Source of the DNA: Bacteroidales bacterium UBA1197
GTDB lineage: Bacteria; Bacteroidota; Bacteroidia; Bacteroidales; UBA932
Length of the DNA stretch: 23,312 nucleotides
Assembly: GCA_002309995.1 (NCBI GenBank)
Contig: DBYB01000041.1
Span: 1 to 23,312 of the forward strand
Reading direction: 5' to 3'
Within the stretch, counting starts at the first letter, position 1. Every line of letters begins with the position of its first letter. The notes beneath the pieces were generated by a model. That model searched no databases. It saw only the letters and a program-made list of their open reading frames with translations, and was not told where the DNA came from. The translations under genes and the position numbers were made by a program. Below, in pieces: positions 15,365 to 22,941 of this stretch.

Positions 15365-16012
15365 TCAGAAATACTTTTTCAGCCCCAATACGCAGAATCC
15401 CAGGACTCCGATTCCGCACTCACAGTAAAAGTCCAGGTTTGTAAAGGCAGTGCGTCCTTCGGCGCATAGGGGGCTGAGCTGACAACCCAGCGGAAGGTTA
15501 AGGCTTCGGCCGGCAATAATGTCCAGAGGCGTGGACATTAAAAACTGCGGGTAGAGCTCCAGCTTGCCGTCATTTCCCTTGACCAGCTCGAAGCCCTGGG
15601 AATAACCGACTGCTATCTTGGAGTACAACTTGAAATCATCGCCTTCCAACCATACGACCCTGAAATCAGGCATAACGCTGACCTGCCCCACGGCTGACAT
15701 TTTCGGAAGGAACGAAACGTAATCAAAATAAAAACCGGCCCCTACGGCAATCCTGTCGCTGAACCAATGGGCATACTCCACGGAAACAGGACATAAAAAC
15801 GGGATTGTGAGATTGATTCCCTTGTTTCTTGCAGACTCAAACAGTGAGCCCAGGCCGCCGGTCAGCACGCCGGCAATCTGATAATAAGAGCCGACCAGCA
15901 AGGCGGCCCCGAATTCATCCCTTGCAGCAAAACGGGACGGATTCGGATCCTCCTGCGCGTAGGCCGGCAGGAGCGTGAGGGTCAGAATGAGCGTCAAAAA
16001 CAGTTTCTTCAT
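15365..16012 (-). CDS. Small exported, barrel-like outer-membrane protein, unknown function
   Basis: 215 aa. A Sec signal peptide MKKLFLTLILTLTLLPAYA is followed by QED, so cleavage is likely after residue 19. The mature part alternates Gly-rich and aromatic strands (EFGAALLVGSYYQIAG, IAVGAGFYFDYVSF, KLYSKIAVGYSQGFE) and ends in KKYF, a C-terminal Phe as used by outer-membrane barrels for assembly. The start was set at 16012 because an upstream in-frame start (16039) lies in front of the promoter box at 16034-16027. First gene of the three-gene exported operon. No enzymatic motif seen. Confidence 0.78.
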   Translation of the reverse strand: MKKLFLTLILTLTLLPAYAQEDPNPSRFAARDEFGAALLVGSYYQIAGVLTGGLGSLFESARNKGINLTIPFLCPVSVEYAHWFSDRIAVGAGFYFDYVSFLPKMSAVGQVSVMPDFRVVWLEGDDFKLYSKIAVGYSQGFELVKGNDGKLELYPQFLMSTPLDIIAGRSLNLPLGCQLSPLCAEGRTAFTNLDFYCECGIGVLGFCVLGLKKYF

Positions 16013-16026
16013 ACACTTGTAAAATC

Positions 16027-16034
16027 CAAAGATA
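16027..16034 (-). promoter_or_regulatory. -7 box of the exported three-gene operon
   Basis: Minus strand TATCTTTG (16034-16027) matches TAnnTTTG exactly; predicted start near 16023, leader about 11 nt. No convincing -33 TTTG at the right distance. Confidence 0.5.
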
Positions 16035-16047
16035 GGCAAAATCTTGC

Positions 16048-16078
16048 ATTGTATTTATAAGGAAAATGATTAGTTTTG
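16048..16078 (+). promoter_or_regulatory. dprA promoter
   Basis: ATTG (16048-16051, 3 of 4), a 19-nt spacer, then TAGTTTTG (16071-16078, exact -7 match). Predicted start near 16082, about 14 nt before the ATG at 16096. Confidence 0.65.
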
Positions 16079-16095
16079 CGGAAACGTAAAACGTT

Positions 16096-17271
16096 ATGGA
16101 CCAGACTTACTATGAAACTTTGTGCGCCATTACGCTCGTGCGCGTTATGGGCTATGAGCCTGCGGCAGCCCGCAGACTGATCTCCACCTTCGGCTCCCCT
16201 GGAGCCGTGTTCTCCCAATCTCCTTCCGCGCTGGACGAGGCCTTCGGCCCCTTCAGCAAGTATCGTGCATCCATCTGCGAGCAGGAACTCGAACTGTCGG
16301 CAAAAGAATTCGAGGCCCTGGCACGGGACGGTTGCTCCTTTGTATATACGGGCGGGCCTGGCTATCCTCCCCTTCTGGAGGAATGCCCGGATGCGCCCGT
16401 CGGGCTTTACGTGCGGGCCGGCTCGCCTCCCGAGGATGTCTTCGCCCCACGCCGGGCAATCTCCATCGTGGGTACCAGGGATATCTCGCCTTATGGCAAA
16501 GAATGGACTGAAAAGATAGTCGCCTCAATCTCGCGCGCGCCGGCAAAGCCGCTGATAGTCAGCGGGCTGGCCATAGGCGTGGACGTTACGGCCCACGCCG
16601 CTGCGCTCGAATGCGGCCTGCCCACGGTGGGCGTCATCCCTGTAGGGATCGATTCGGTTTACCCACTCAGGCACCGGGGCATTGCCGAGCTGATGGCTGC
16701 GACTCCAGGCTGCGCCCTGGTGACGGACTTCCCGCCGGGAACATCGCCAGTGGCCTTTAACTTCCTTAGGCGCAACCGCATCATCGCCGGCCTTTCGCAC
16801 GCAACCATACTCGCGGAGTCCAAGACCAAGGGCGGCGGCACGATGACAGCCCGCCTCGCCGCCGGATACGGGCGCGAGGTCTTCTGCCTCCCGGGGCGTA
16901 TCGACGACGTGCGTTCCGCAGGCTGCAACCTCTTGATACGCGAGCAGTTAGCAGAACCCATCACGTCCCCGGACGGCATTGCAGCACAACTCGGCCTTGG
17001 CAGCACGCGCAAGACTGTAGCCGCGCTGGAAGACATCATCCGCGCCAGCTACTCCGGCGCCGGCGACCTTATCTGCAAGCAGCTCACCGCAATCGCCCTC
17101 TTCATCCGCAAAAACCGGGGTGCGACTCCGGACGAAATCTGCAGGGCGACAGGTATCTCCTACGGCGACGTGTCCGCCGCCTGCAGCCTGCTGGAGAGCG
17201 ACGGATTCATCAATATGGATTTGCTGCAGCGATGCACGATTGACGGCAAAAAAGCGTATCTTTGCGGTTGA
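16096..17271 (+). CDS. dprA: DNA-processing protein DprA (Smf)
   Basis: Cytoplasmic protein that binds incoming single-stranded DNA during natural transformation and loads RecA. It is 391 aa with all three expected parts: an N-terminal helical SAM-like region (about 10-75); the Rossmann-like core with SIVGTRDISPYG (123-134), VSGLAIGVDVTAHAAAL (155-171), RRNRIIAGLS (225-234) and KTKGGGTMTA (243-252); and a C-terminal winged-helix domain (about 325-391, with ATPDEICRATGISYGDVSAACSLLE). DprA alone does not prove natural competence, as many non-competent bacteria keep it. Stop and tatD start overlap as TGATG. Confidence 0.95.
   Translation: MDQTYYETLCAITLVRVMGYEPAAARRLISTFGSPGAVFSQSPSALDEAFGPFSKYRASICEQELELSAKEFEALARDGCSFVYTGGPGYPPLLEECPDAPVGLYVRAGSPPEDVFAPRRAISIVGTRDISPYGKEWTEKIVASISRAPAKPLIVSGLAIGVDVTAHAAALECGLPTVGVIPVGIDSVYPLRHRGIAELMAATPGCALVTDFPPGTSPVAFNFLRRNRIIAGLSHATILAESKTKGGGTMTARLAAGYGREVFCLPGRIDDVRSAGCNLLIREQLAEPITSPDGIAAQLGLGSTRKTVAALEDIIRASYSGAGDLICKQLTAIALFIRKNRGATPDEICRATGISYGDVSAACSLLESDGFINMDLLQRCTIDGKKAYLCG
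17257..17264 (+). promoter_or_regulatory. Possible internal -7 box for tatD inside the end of dprA
   Basis: TATCTTTG matches TAnnTTTG exactly and lies 6 nt before the tatD ATG at 17271. Predicted start near 17268 would give a leaderless tatD-ansA messenger. No good -33 box, and the sequence also codes for the end of DprA, so it may be coincidental. Confidence 0.35.
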
Positions 17272-18038
17272 TGGAATTCGTAGATACCCATACGCACCTG
17301 GCGGACGAGGCGTTCGCAGGCGAGGAAGACGCCGCCGTTGAGCGCGCCGTGGCGGCCGGAGTAACTAAGATGCTCCAGGCCGACACCGGCACCGACGGCC
17401 GCGAAGCGTCCTACGCACTCTGCGCAAGGCACCCCGGGGTGCTGTTCCCGATGCTGGGGCTCTACCCGGGCAACGTGGACGAAAACTGGCGCGACGAAAT
17501 CGACGCCCTGTCAAAATGGATCTCCAAGGGACCCGTCGCCATTGGCGAAATCGGCCTCGACTATCACTACGGAGCAGAAACCAAAGAGCTCCAGAAGGAG
17601 GCCCTCAAGGTGCAGTTCGAGCTTGCCCGCGACCTTGACCTCCCCGTAAACATCCACCTGCGCGACGCAACCGAAGACTTCTTCGCCGTGATGGAAGAGT
17701 GCCGGGGGATGGGCCTGAGGGGCAACCTGCACGCCTTCAGCGCCAGCGCAGAAGTGTTCGACCGGATGCAGCGCTACGGCGAATGGTACGTGGGCATCGG
17801 GGGCGTTCTCACCTTCAAGAAGGCACACATCGCCGAAGACGTCCTGCGAATCCCGCTGGAGCGCATTCTGCTGGAGACCGACGCCCCATACCTGGCGCCC
17901 ACGCCCCTTCGCGGCACGCGCAACGAGAGCGCCAACATCCCTCTTATAGCCTCCAAACTCGCAGAGCTGAAAGGCGTGAGCCTGGAAGACGTAGCCACAA
18001 TCACAACCCGCAACGCAGAAAACCTATTCGCGATATGA
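17271..18038 (+). CDS. TatD-family metal-dependent deoxyribonuclease
   Basis: 255-aa TIM-barrel amidohydrolase-fold protein. Metal-binding and active-site features are intact: THTHL at residues 6-10, GEIGLDYH, NIHLRDA, LHAFSAS and LETDAPYLAPTP near the C-terminus. Family members are 3'-5' exonucleases or DNases involved in DNA repair or degradation, and some also trim RNA. An in-frame TTG at 17262 is less likely than the ATG at 17271, which matches the family start M-x-x-D-T-H. Co-transcribed with dprA (1-nt overlap) and ansA (4-nt ATGA overlap). The paralogue (TatD/YcfH/YjjV) cannot be told apart from sequence alone. Confidence 0.93.
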   Translation: MEFVDTHTHLADEAFAGEEDAAVERAVAAGVTKMLQADTGTDGREASYALCARHPGVLFPMLGLYPGNVDENWRDEIDALSKWISKGPVAIGEIGLDYHYGAETKELQKEALKVQFELARDLDLPVNIHLRDATEDFFAVMEECRGMGLRGNLHAFSASAEVFDRMQRYGEWYVGIGGVLTFKKAHIAEDVLRIPLERILLETDAPYLAPTPLRGTRNESANIPLIASKLAELKGVSLEDVATITTRNAENLFAI

Positions 18039-19069
18039 GCAACGCAAAAGCGTCCGTGCTCCTGATTTACACAGGCGGCACGATAGGAATGAAAGAAGAC
18101 CCCTCCGACCAGACCCTCCGACCATTCGACTTCCGGAGCCTGATGCAGGAGGTGCCCGAACTCCGCAAGTTCGCTATCGACATCCACTCCTGCACCTTCG
18201 ACCCGCTTATCGACTCCTCCGACATCGAGCCGGGAATGTGGAAGAAGCTGGCGGAGATGATTGCGCAGAACTACGACGCATACGACGGATTCGTGGTGCT
18301 CCACGGCACCGACACGATGGCCTACAGCGCCTCCGCTTTGAGCTTTATGCTGTCAGGCCTGTCCAAGCCGGTAATCTTCACCGGCAGCCAGCTTCCCATC
18401 GGCCGCCCGCGCACGGACGGAAAGGAGAATCTGATTTCTTCCGTTGAGATAGCCGGCTCCAGGGAGGCCGACGGCAGCGCTACAGTGCCGGAGGTCTGCA
18501 TCTTCTTCAACGACCTGCTGCTAAGGGGCAACCGCAGCACCAAGATAGACGCGGGCGGCTTCGAGGCATTCCGCTCCCCCAACTGCCCCCCGCTGGCCGA
18601 GGCCGGAATCGAAATCAATTACAACCGCGACGTAATCCTCCGGCCCTCCGGAAAGCCCTTCGGCGTGCACACGGAGCTCGACACGGCGGTTTCGATACTC
18701 AAGGTTCACCCAGGCATTACCGAAAGGGTTGTTGAAGACATCCTGCTGGGACGGCGCACCCGTGCCATCATCCTGGAGACTTTCGGCTGCGGCAACGCGC
18801 CCTCGCGCGACTGGTTCCTTGATATCGTGCGCGAATCGAACGCCCGCGGAAAGATTCTGTTCAACGTCACCCAGTGCCTCAGGGGAGCCGTGAATATGGA
18901 TCTGTACGCCACCGGACGGGCCCTGAAGGACGCCGGAGTGCTCTCCGGAGGCGATATGACCACGGAAAGTGCACTCGCAAAACTTTTCGTACTTATGGGG
19001 CAGTCCGATGATAATGAATACGTTAAGGCACATCTCGAAGAAAGCTTGATGGGAGAAATCAGCCTTTAG
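18035..19069 (+). CDS. ansA: Type I (cytoplasmic) L-asparaginase
   Basis: Hydrolyses L-asparagine to aspartate and ammonia. 344 aa with no signal peptide, which points to the type I cytoplasmic enzyme. Visible: LLIYTGGTIGM (residues 9-19) with the catalytic threonine T13, and VLHGTDTMAYSASAL (88-102) with the T92/D93 pair. TGSQLPIGRPRTDGKEN (116-132) and ETFGCGNAPS further on are also conserved. The true start is the ATG at 18035 that overlaps the tatD stop; longer in-frame extensions run antisense-like through tatD. It is the last gene of the dprA-tatD-ansA unit. Confidence 0.95.
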   Translation: MSNAKASVLLIYTGGTIGMKEDPSDQTLRPFDFRSLMQEVPELRKFAIDIHSCTFDPLIDSSDIEPGMWKKLAEMIAQNYDAYDGFVVLHGTDTMAYSASALSFMLSGLSKPVIFTGSQLPIGRPRTDGKENLISSVEIAGSREADGSATVPEVCIFFNDLLLRGNRSTKIDAGGFEAFRSPNCPPLAEAGIEINYNRDVILRPSGKPFGVHTELDTAVSILKVHPGITERVVEDILLGRRTRAIILETFGCGNAPSRDWFLDIVRESNARGKILFNVTQCLRGAVNMDLYATGRALKDAGVLSGGDMTTESALAKLFVLMGQSDDNEYVKAHLEESLMGEISL

Positions 19070-19097
19070 GTATTGAATAATGGATTTTTTTTACTAA

Positions 19098-19128
19098 ATT
19101 GCACCGATTTCGTAGGAAATTAATTTTA
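19098..19128 (+). promoter_or_regulatory. Candidate promoter of the exb operon
   Basis: ATTG (19098-19101), a 19-nt spacer, then TAATTTTA (19121-19128, 7 of 8). Predicted start near 19132, leader about 20 nt, A/T-rich with no Shine-Dalgarno sequence. The 82-bp gap after ansA is the only place a promoter for this operon can lie. A run of eight T at 19084-19092 has no hairpin before it. Confidence 0.5.
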
Positions 19129-19151
19129 ACTAATACATCACATTACTATTT

Positions 19152-19946
19152 ATGAAAAAGTTTTTCATGTTTCTGGCAGTCGCAGGCGTAATGGCCTTCG
19201 CTGCAAACACCGCATCCGCCCAGGACGGGCAGGCCGCCGCTGACGCACAGGAAGTTGCAGCTCCCGCCGAGATGACAGCAGCCGACCTCCTTGCCGGTAC
19301 AGGCGAAGAGATTCCTCTCCACCAGGCTCTCAAGACCAAGTTCATCGAGGGCGGTGCAGGCTTCATGTCCCTCATCATCATCTGCTTGATCATCGGTCTC
19401 GCTCTTGCAATCGAGCGTATCCTCTATCTCACCTTCTCCAAGAGCAACACCAAGAAGCTCCTCGAGAACGTCGAGAAAGCCCTCGCAGAAGGCGGTATTG
19501 AAGCAGCAAAGGACGTCTGCCGTGAGACCCGTGGCCCTGTGGCCTCCATCTTCTATCAGGGTCTGCTCCGCTACGACCAGGGTGTCGATGTAGTCGAGAA
19601 GACAGTTGTTTCCTACGGCTCCGTGCAGATGAGCGAAATGGAGAACGGCCTCAGCTGGATTTCCCTGTTCATCGCTATTGCCCCGTCACTCGGATTCCTC
19701 GGTACCGTTATCGGTATGATCAACGCTTTCGATGCCATCCAGGCTGCAGGCGATATCTCCCCTAACGTTGTTGCCGGCGGTATGAAGGTGGCCCTCATCA
19801 CCACCGTTGGTGGTTTGATCGTCGCTATGATCCTCCAGGTGTTCTACAACTACATCCTGGCCAAGATCGACGGCCTCACCATCGATATGGAGGATTCCTC
19901 GATCTGCCTGATCGACATCCTTACCAAGTACAACGGCAAGAAATAA
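19152..19946 (+). CDS. exbB: MotA/TolQ/ExbB proton channel protein
   Basis: 264-aa inner-membrane protein that, with ExbD, harvests the proton motive force to energise outer-membrane transport through TonB. The N-terminus has a cleavable-looking signal (MKKFFMFLAV to TASA, about 1-23), then an Ala-rich periplasmic stretch. Three membrane segments follow: about 70-93, 167-190 and 211-236, with the conserved SLGFLGTVIGMINAF (179-193) and ALITTVGGLIVAM (214-226). The large cytoplasmic loop lies between segments 1 and 2. Codon use leans to T-ending codons in this and the next genes, suggesting high expression. First gene of exbB / 4-TM / exbD / exbD. Confidence 0.92.
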   Translation: MKKFFMFLAVAGVMAFAANTASAQDGQAAADAQEVAAPAEMTAADLLAGTGEEIPLHQALKTKFIEGGAGFMSLIIICLIIGLALAIERILYLTFSKSNTKKLLENVEKALAEGGIEAAKDVCRETRGPVASIFYQGLLRYDQGVDVVEKTVVSYGSVQMSEMENGLSWISLFIAIAPSLGFLGTVIGMINAFDAIQAAGDISPNVVAGGMKVALITTVGGLIVAMILQVFYNYILAKIDGLTIDMEDSSICLIDILTKYNGKK

Positions 19947-19967
19947 ACTGTTTCAGAGACATCGAAT

Positions 19968-20396
19968 ATGAAACTCAACAAGATTTTTAAATGGGGCATG
20001 GTAGCGCTGATACTCATCAGTGTCGCTATTCTTGTCTGGAGCTTCGCTTCGGGCAACAGCGAACAGTCTGTTGAAGTACTGCTCTACTGGACCTACTGCA
20101 TGCTTGGTCTCGCAGCTGCCAGCTGGGTGATCATCGGCCTGATAGTAGGTGCCAAGAACGATCCCAAGAGCCTTGTCCGCATAGGCATCGCCATCCTGGG
20201 TATCGCAGCGCTCTGCCTTGTTGCCTGGCTGCTCGCCAAGGGCGACCCGGCAGTCGGCTACACGGGAATCCCCGTCACCGCCGGCACGCTCAAGCTTACT
20301 GACACCATTCTGAATCTTACATACATCGTCGGCGGTGCCGCCATCGTGGCCATCATCGTAGGCGAAGTCCGTATGTCCATCGCAAGCAAGAAGTAA
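19968..20396 (+). CDS. Conserved 4-TM membrane protein of the ExbBD locus
   Basis: 142 aa, no named function. Four hydrophobic segments: about 9-27, 38-61, 70-89 and 108-136, with short loops, a basic first turn (MKLNKIFKW) and a basic end (MSIASKK). It is wedged between exbB (21 nt upstream) and the first exbD (2 nt downstream), so it is very likely part of the same complex or its assembly. No ExbB or ExbD motif and no catalytic residue pattern is seen. Proteins of this kind recur at this position in Bacteroidota loci; the role is inferred from position only. Confidence 0.85.
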   Translation: MKLNKIFKWGMVALILISVAILVWSFASGNSEQSVEVLLYWTYCMLGLAAASWVIIGLIVGAKNDPKSLVRIGIAILGIAALCLVAWLLAKGDPAVGYTGIPVTAGTLKLTDTILNLTYIVGGAAIVAIIVGEVRMSIASKK

Positions 20397-20398
20397 TT

Positions 20399-20983
20399 AT
20401 GGGCAAGAAGAAAGTACCAGCAATGAACACCAGCTCGACTGCGGATATCGCGTTCCTGCTGCTGTGCTACTTCCTGATGACCACCACCATGGGAAGCCAG
20501 ACCGGTCTCAGCCGTCGTCTGCCTCCTATGCCTGACAAGAATCAGAAAGTTGAGGACCAGAAGGTCAATCGCCGTAATATCATACAGGTGAAGATCAATT
20601 CTGCCGATAGAATTTTTGCCGGTAGCGAGCCCATAGACGTCAGCCAGCTCAAAGACAAGATCAAAGAATTTCTGACCAACCCTGCAGACGACCCGAACCT
20701 CCCCGAGAAGGAGCTCCAGGAAATCGAGGGTTACGGAGAGTGCTATGTCTCCAAAGGCATCATCTCTCTGCAGAATGACCGTGGTACAAGTTACCAGGCA
20801 TACATCGCTGTCCAGAACGAACTCGTCAAGGCGGTAAACGAACTCCGCGACGACTTCTCCCGCAAGAACTATGGCGGAAAGACGTTCGCAAGACTTACCG
20901 AGGACGAGCAGGCGATAGTTAAGAAGGCCGTGCCTCAGTTCATTTCCGAGGCAGAGCCTAAGGATGTAGGCCGCAGAAGATAA
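20399..20983 (+). CDS. exbD: ExbD/TolR-family biopolymer transport protein, long form
   Basis: 194 aa. Short cytoplasmic N-terminus, then one membrane segment (about 14-31) with the proton-carrying aspartate D16 in STADIAFLLLCYFLM, the key ExbD residue. The periplasmic domain is longer than a typical ExbD (about 130-140 aa): a region of about 50 residues (roughly 90-140, with NPADDPNLPEKELQEIEG) is inserted between the first and last strands. Starts 2 nt after the 4-TM gene. Partner of the ExbB above; no tonB gene lies in the window. Confidence 0.92.
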   Translation: MGKKKVPAMNTSSTADIAFLLLCYFLMTTTMGSQTGLSRRLPPMPDKNQKVEDQKVNRRNIIQVKINSADRIFAGSEPIDVSQLKDKIKEFLTNPADDPNLPEKELQEIEGYGECYVSKGIISLQNDRGTSYQAYIAVQNELVKAVNELRDDFSRKNYGGKTFARLTEDEQAIVKKAVPQFISEAEPKDVGRRR

Positions 20984-20985
20984 AC

Positions 20986-20991
20986 AGGAGG
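20986..20991 (+). promoter_or_regulatory. Shine-Dalgarno sequence of the second exbD
   Basis: AGGAGG, 8 nt before the ATG at 21000. It is the only full Shine-Dalgarno match seen in front of a gene in this window and fixes this start. Confidence 0.7.
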
Positions 20992-20999
20992 ATACAATT

Positions 21000-21470
21000 A
21001 TGTCAAAATTCGGTGGAAGCAACAATAAGAAAGAGGTGCCGGCAATGACCAGCAGCTCCTTGTCTGATATCGTTTTCATGCTCCTGTTCTTCTTCATGGT
21101 TACCACGCAGATGCGTGAGACCGAGAATAAGGTTATGGTCAAGATCCCCGAGGCATCCGAAGTGGTGAAGCTCGAGCGCAAAGACCTCAACTCTTATATC
21201 AATATCGGTACTCCGATCAAGTCCCTGCAGGCCATGTACGGAACGGAAGCCCGTATCCAGCTCAACGACTCTTTCAAGACAACCGACGACATCCGCGACT
21301 TCGTGGCTGCCGAGCGAGAGTCCAAGAGCGAGCAGGACCGCCAGTTCATGACGGTCAGTATCCGGGCCGACCAGGATGTGCGAATGGGTATCATTACCGA
21401 CGTGAAACAGGAGCTCAGACGATGCTCTGCGCTCAAGATCATGTATTCGGCACGAAAGGGTGGCCAATAG
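21000..21470 (+). CDS. exbD: ExbD/TolR-family biopolymer transport protein, second copy
   Basis: 156 aa, second ExbD of the locus. The N-terminus has KKEVPAMTSSSLSDIVFMLLFFFMV; D23 is the conserved membrane aspartate, and the single membrane segment spans about 20-38. The periplasmic domain has the usual ExbD ending (VTDVKQELRRCSALKIMYSA-like). It is shorter than the first copy and without its insertion. The two copies share the PAM-T-S-S-D start but differ strongly later, so they probably form a heteromeric ExbD pair rather than a recent duplication. Strong Shine-Dalgarno in front; a terminator follows 23 nt after the stop. Confidence 0.93.
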   Translation: MSKFGGSNNKKEVPAMTSSSLSDIVFMLLFFFMVTTQMRETENKVMVKIPEASEVVKLERKDLNSYINIGTPIKSLQAMYGTEARIQLNDSFKTTDDIRDFVAAERESKSEQDRQFMTVSIRADQDVRMGIITDVKQELRRCSALKIMYSARKGGQ

Positions 21471-21493
21471 AAAAAGGCGCCCTGGCAATATGG

Positions 21494-21526
21494 AGCAGCC
21501 CCCTTACCCAAGAGGGCTGCTTTTTT
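21494..21526 (+). terminator. Rho-independent terminator after the exb operon
   Basis: Stem AGCAGCCC (21494-21501) with GGGCTGCT (21514-21521). A C/A mismatch is followed by a CTT/AAG inner stem, the loop is ACCC (21506-21509), and the T run is 21521-21526. The asnS ATG at 21541 lies only 14 nt beyond, with no promoter in between. Confidence 0.88.
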
Positions 21527-21540
21527 AAAGAAATATTCAA

Positions 21541-22941
21541 ATGGAAATACTTCGTACAAAAGTGATAGACCTGCTGAAGAAAGCGGCAGGCGAGGAGGTC
21601 CTGGCCAAAGGCTGGGTAAGGACCAAGAGAGGCAACAAGGAAATAGCGTTCATCGCCCTGAACGACGGTTCTACGGTAAAGAACATCCAGATCGTCGTGG
21701 ACAAGACTCCGGAGACGGAGCCCGTCCTCGCGAAGATTGGTACCGGCACCTGCATCAGCGTGCGCGGTATGCTGGTGGAGTCCGTGGGCAGCGGCCAGGC
21801 ATTGGAAATCAAGGCTTCATCTGTAGAAGTCCTTGGCGAGTGCGACCCTATGCGCTATCCCCTGCAGAAGAAGGACACGTCCTTCGAGTATCTGCGCACG
21901 GTAGCCCATATGCGCCCGAGAACTAACACCTTCGGCGCTATATTCAGGCTCCGCAGCCAGATGGCCTTCGCCATCCACGAGTACTTCCATTCCAAGGGTT
22001 TCGTGTATCTGCATACTCCCCTCATCACCGCTTCCGACGCCGAGGGCGCAGGCCAGATGTTCCAGGTAACCACCCTGGACCTGGAGAACGTGCCCCGCAA
22101 CAAGAAGGGCAAGCCCGACTACGCCAAGGACTTCTTCGGCAAGCAGACAAGCCTCACGGTGAGCGGACAGCTGGAGGGAGAACTCGGAGCCACGGCCCTG
22201 GGAGAGATTTACACCTTCGGTCCCACCTTCAGGGCCGAGAACTCCAACACCCCGCGCCACCTTGCGGAGTTCTGGATGATCGAGCCCGAGATGGCGTTCT
22301 ACGACATCAAGGACAATATGGACCTGGCGGAAGACTTCATCAAGCACCTCGTCCGCTACGCCCTGGACAACTGCAGGGACGACATCCAGTTCCTGAACGA
22401 CCGTTACGACCCCGAGCTGGTGCAGCGCCTCGAGAGCGTCATCGGCACCGAATTCGTGCGTCTGGAATACACCGAGGGTATCAAGATCCTCGAGGAGGCC
22501 GTTGCAAACGGCACACAGTTCGAGTATCCCGTCAGCTGGGGCGTCGACCTCCAGAGCGAGCATGAGCGCTACCTGGTGGAGAAGCACTTCGGCAAGCCGG
22601 TCATCCTCACGGGCTATCCCAAGGACATCAAGGCCTTCTATATGAAGCAGAATCCTGACGGCAAGACCGTACGCGCAATGGATGTGCTGTTCCCGAAGAT
22701 CGGCGAGATTATCGGCGGCAGCGAGCGCGAGGCCGACCTCGGCAAGCTCGAATCGCGCATCGACGAGCTCGGCATGAGTCGCAGGAACCTTGAGTGGTAC
22801 ATCGACACCCGTCGCTTCGGCAGCTGCCCCCACAGCGGCTTCGGCCTCGGCTTCGAACGCCTCCTCCTCTTCATCACCGGCATGCAGAACATCCGTGACG
22901 TCATCCCCTTCCCTAGAACTCCTAAGAACGCGGAGTTCTAG
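21541..22941 (+). CDS. asnS: Asparaginyl-tRNA synthetase
   Basis: Class IIb aminoacyl-tRNA synthetase charging tRNA-Asn. It is 466 aa, the usual length. N-terminal OB-fold anticodon-binding domain (about 1-110, VLAKGWVRTKRGNKEIAFI...). The catalytic domain has THTPLIT-type motif 1 (residues about 150-165, FVYLHTPLITASDAEGAG), motif 2 FRAENSNTPRHLAEFWMIEPEM, and motif 3 GFGLGFERLLLFITG. It ends in the typical NIRDVIPFPRTPKNAEF, which distinguishes AsnRS from AspRS. No own promoter is seen, so it must be reached by readthrough of the upstream terminator or from an unrecognised promoter. Its last codons form a 14-bp hairpin with the stop region. Confidence 0.97.
   Translation: MEILRTKVIDLLKKAAGEEVLAKGWVRTKRGNKEIAFIALNDGSTVKNIQIVVDKTPETEPVLAKIGTGTCISVRGMLVESVGSGQALEIKASSVEVLGECDPMRYPLQKKDTSFEYLRTVAHMRPRTNTFGAIFRLRSQMAFAIHEYFHSKGFVYLHTPLITASDAEGAGQMFQVTTLDLENVPRNKKGKPDYAKDFFGKQTSLTVSGQLEGELGATALGEIYTFGPTFRAENSNTPRHLAEFWMIEPEMAFYDIKDNMDLAEDFIKHLVRYALDNCRDDIQFLNDRYDPELVQRLESVIGTEFVRLEYTEGIKILEEAVANGTQFEYPVSWGVDLQSEHERYLVEKHFGKPVILTGYPKDIKAFYMKQNPDGKTVRAMDVLFPKIGEIIGGSEREADLGKLESRIDELGMSRRNLEWYIDTRRFGSCPHSGFGLGFERLLLFITGMQNIRDVIPFPRTPKNAEF

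Noticed and set aside
17699..18034. Long in-frame extension upstream of ansA through tatD
   Set aside because: The extension is Arg-rich shadow sequence of tatD; the conserved asparaginase start is the ATG at 18035.
19084..19092. Terminator after ansA based on a run of eight T
   Set aside because: No GC-rich stem precedes the T run.
21472..21540. T-box riboswitch or Asn-codon attenuator in front of asnS
   Set aside because: No specifier stem or T-box sequence, the leader is only about 70 nt, and the 12-codon frame contains no Asn codon. Only the terminator hairpin itself is supported.
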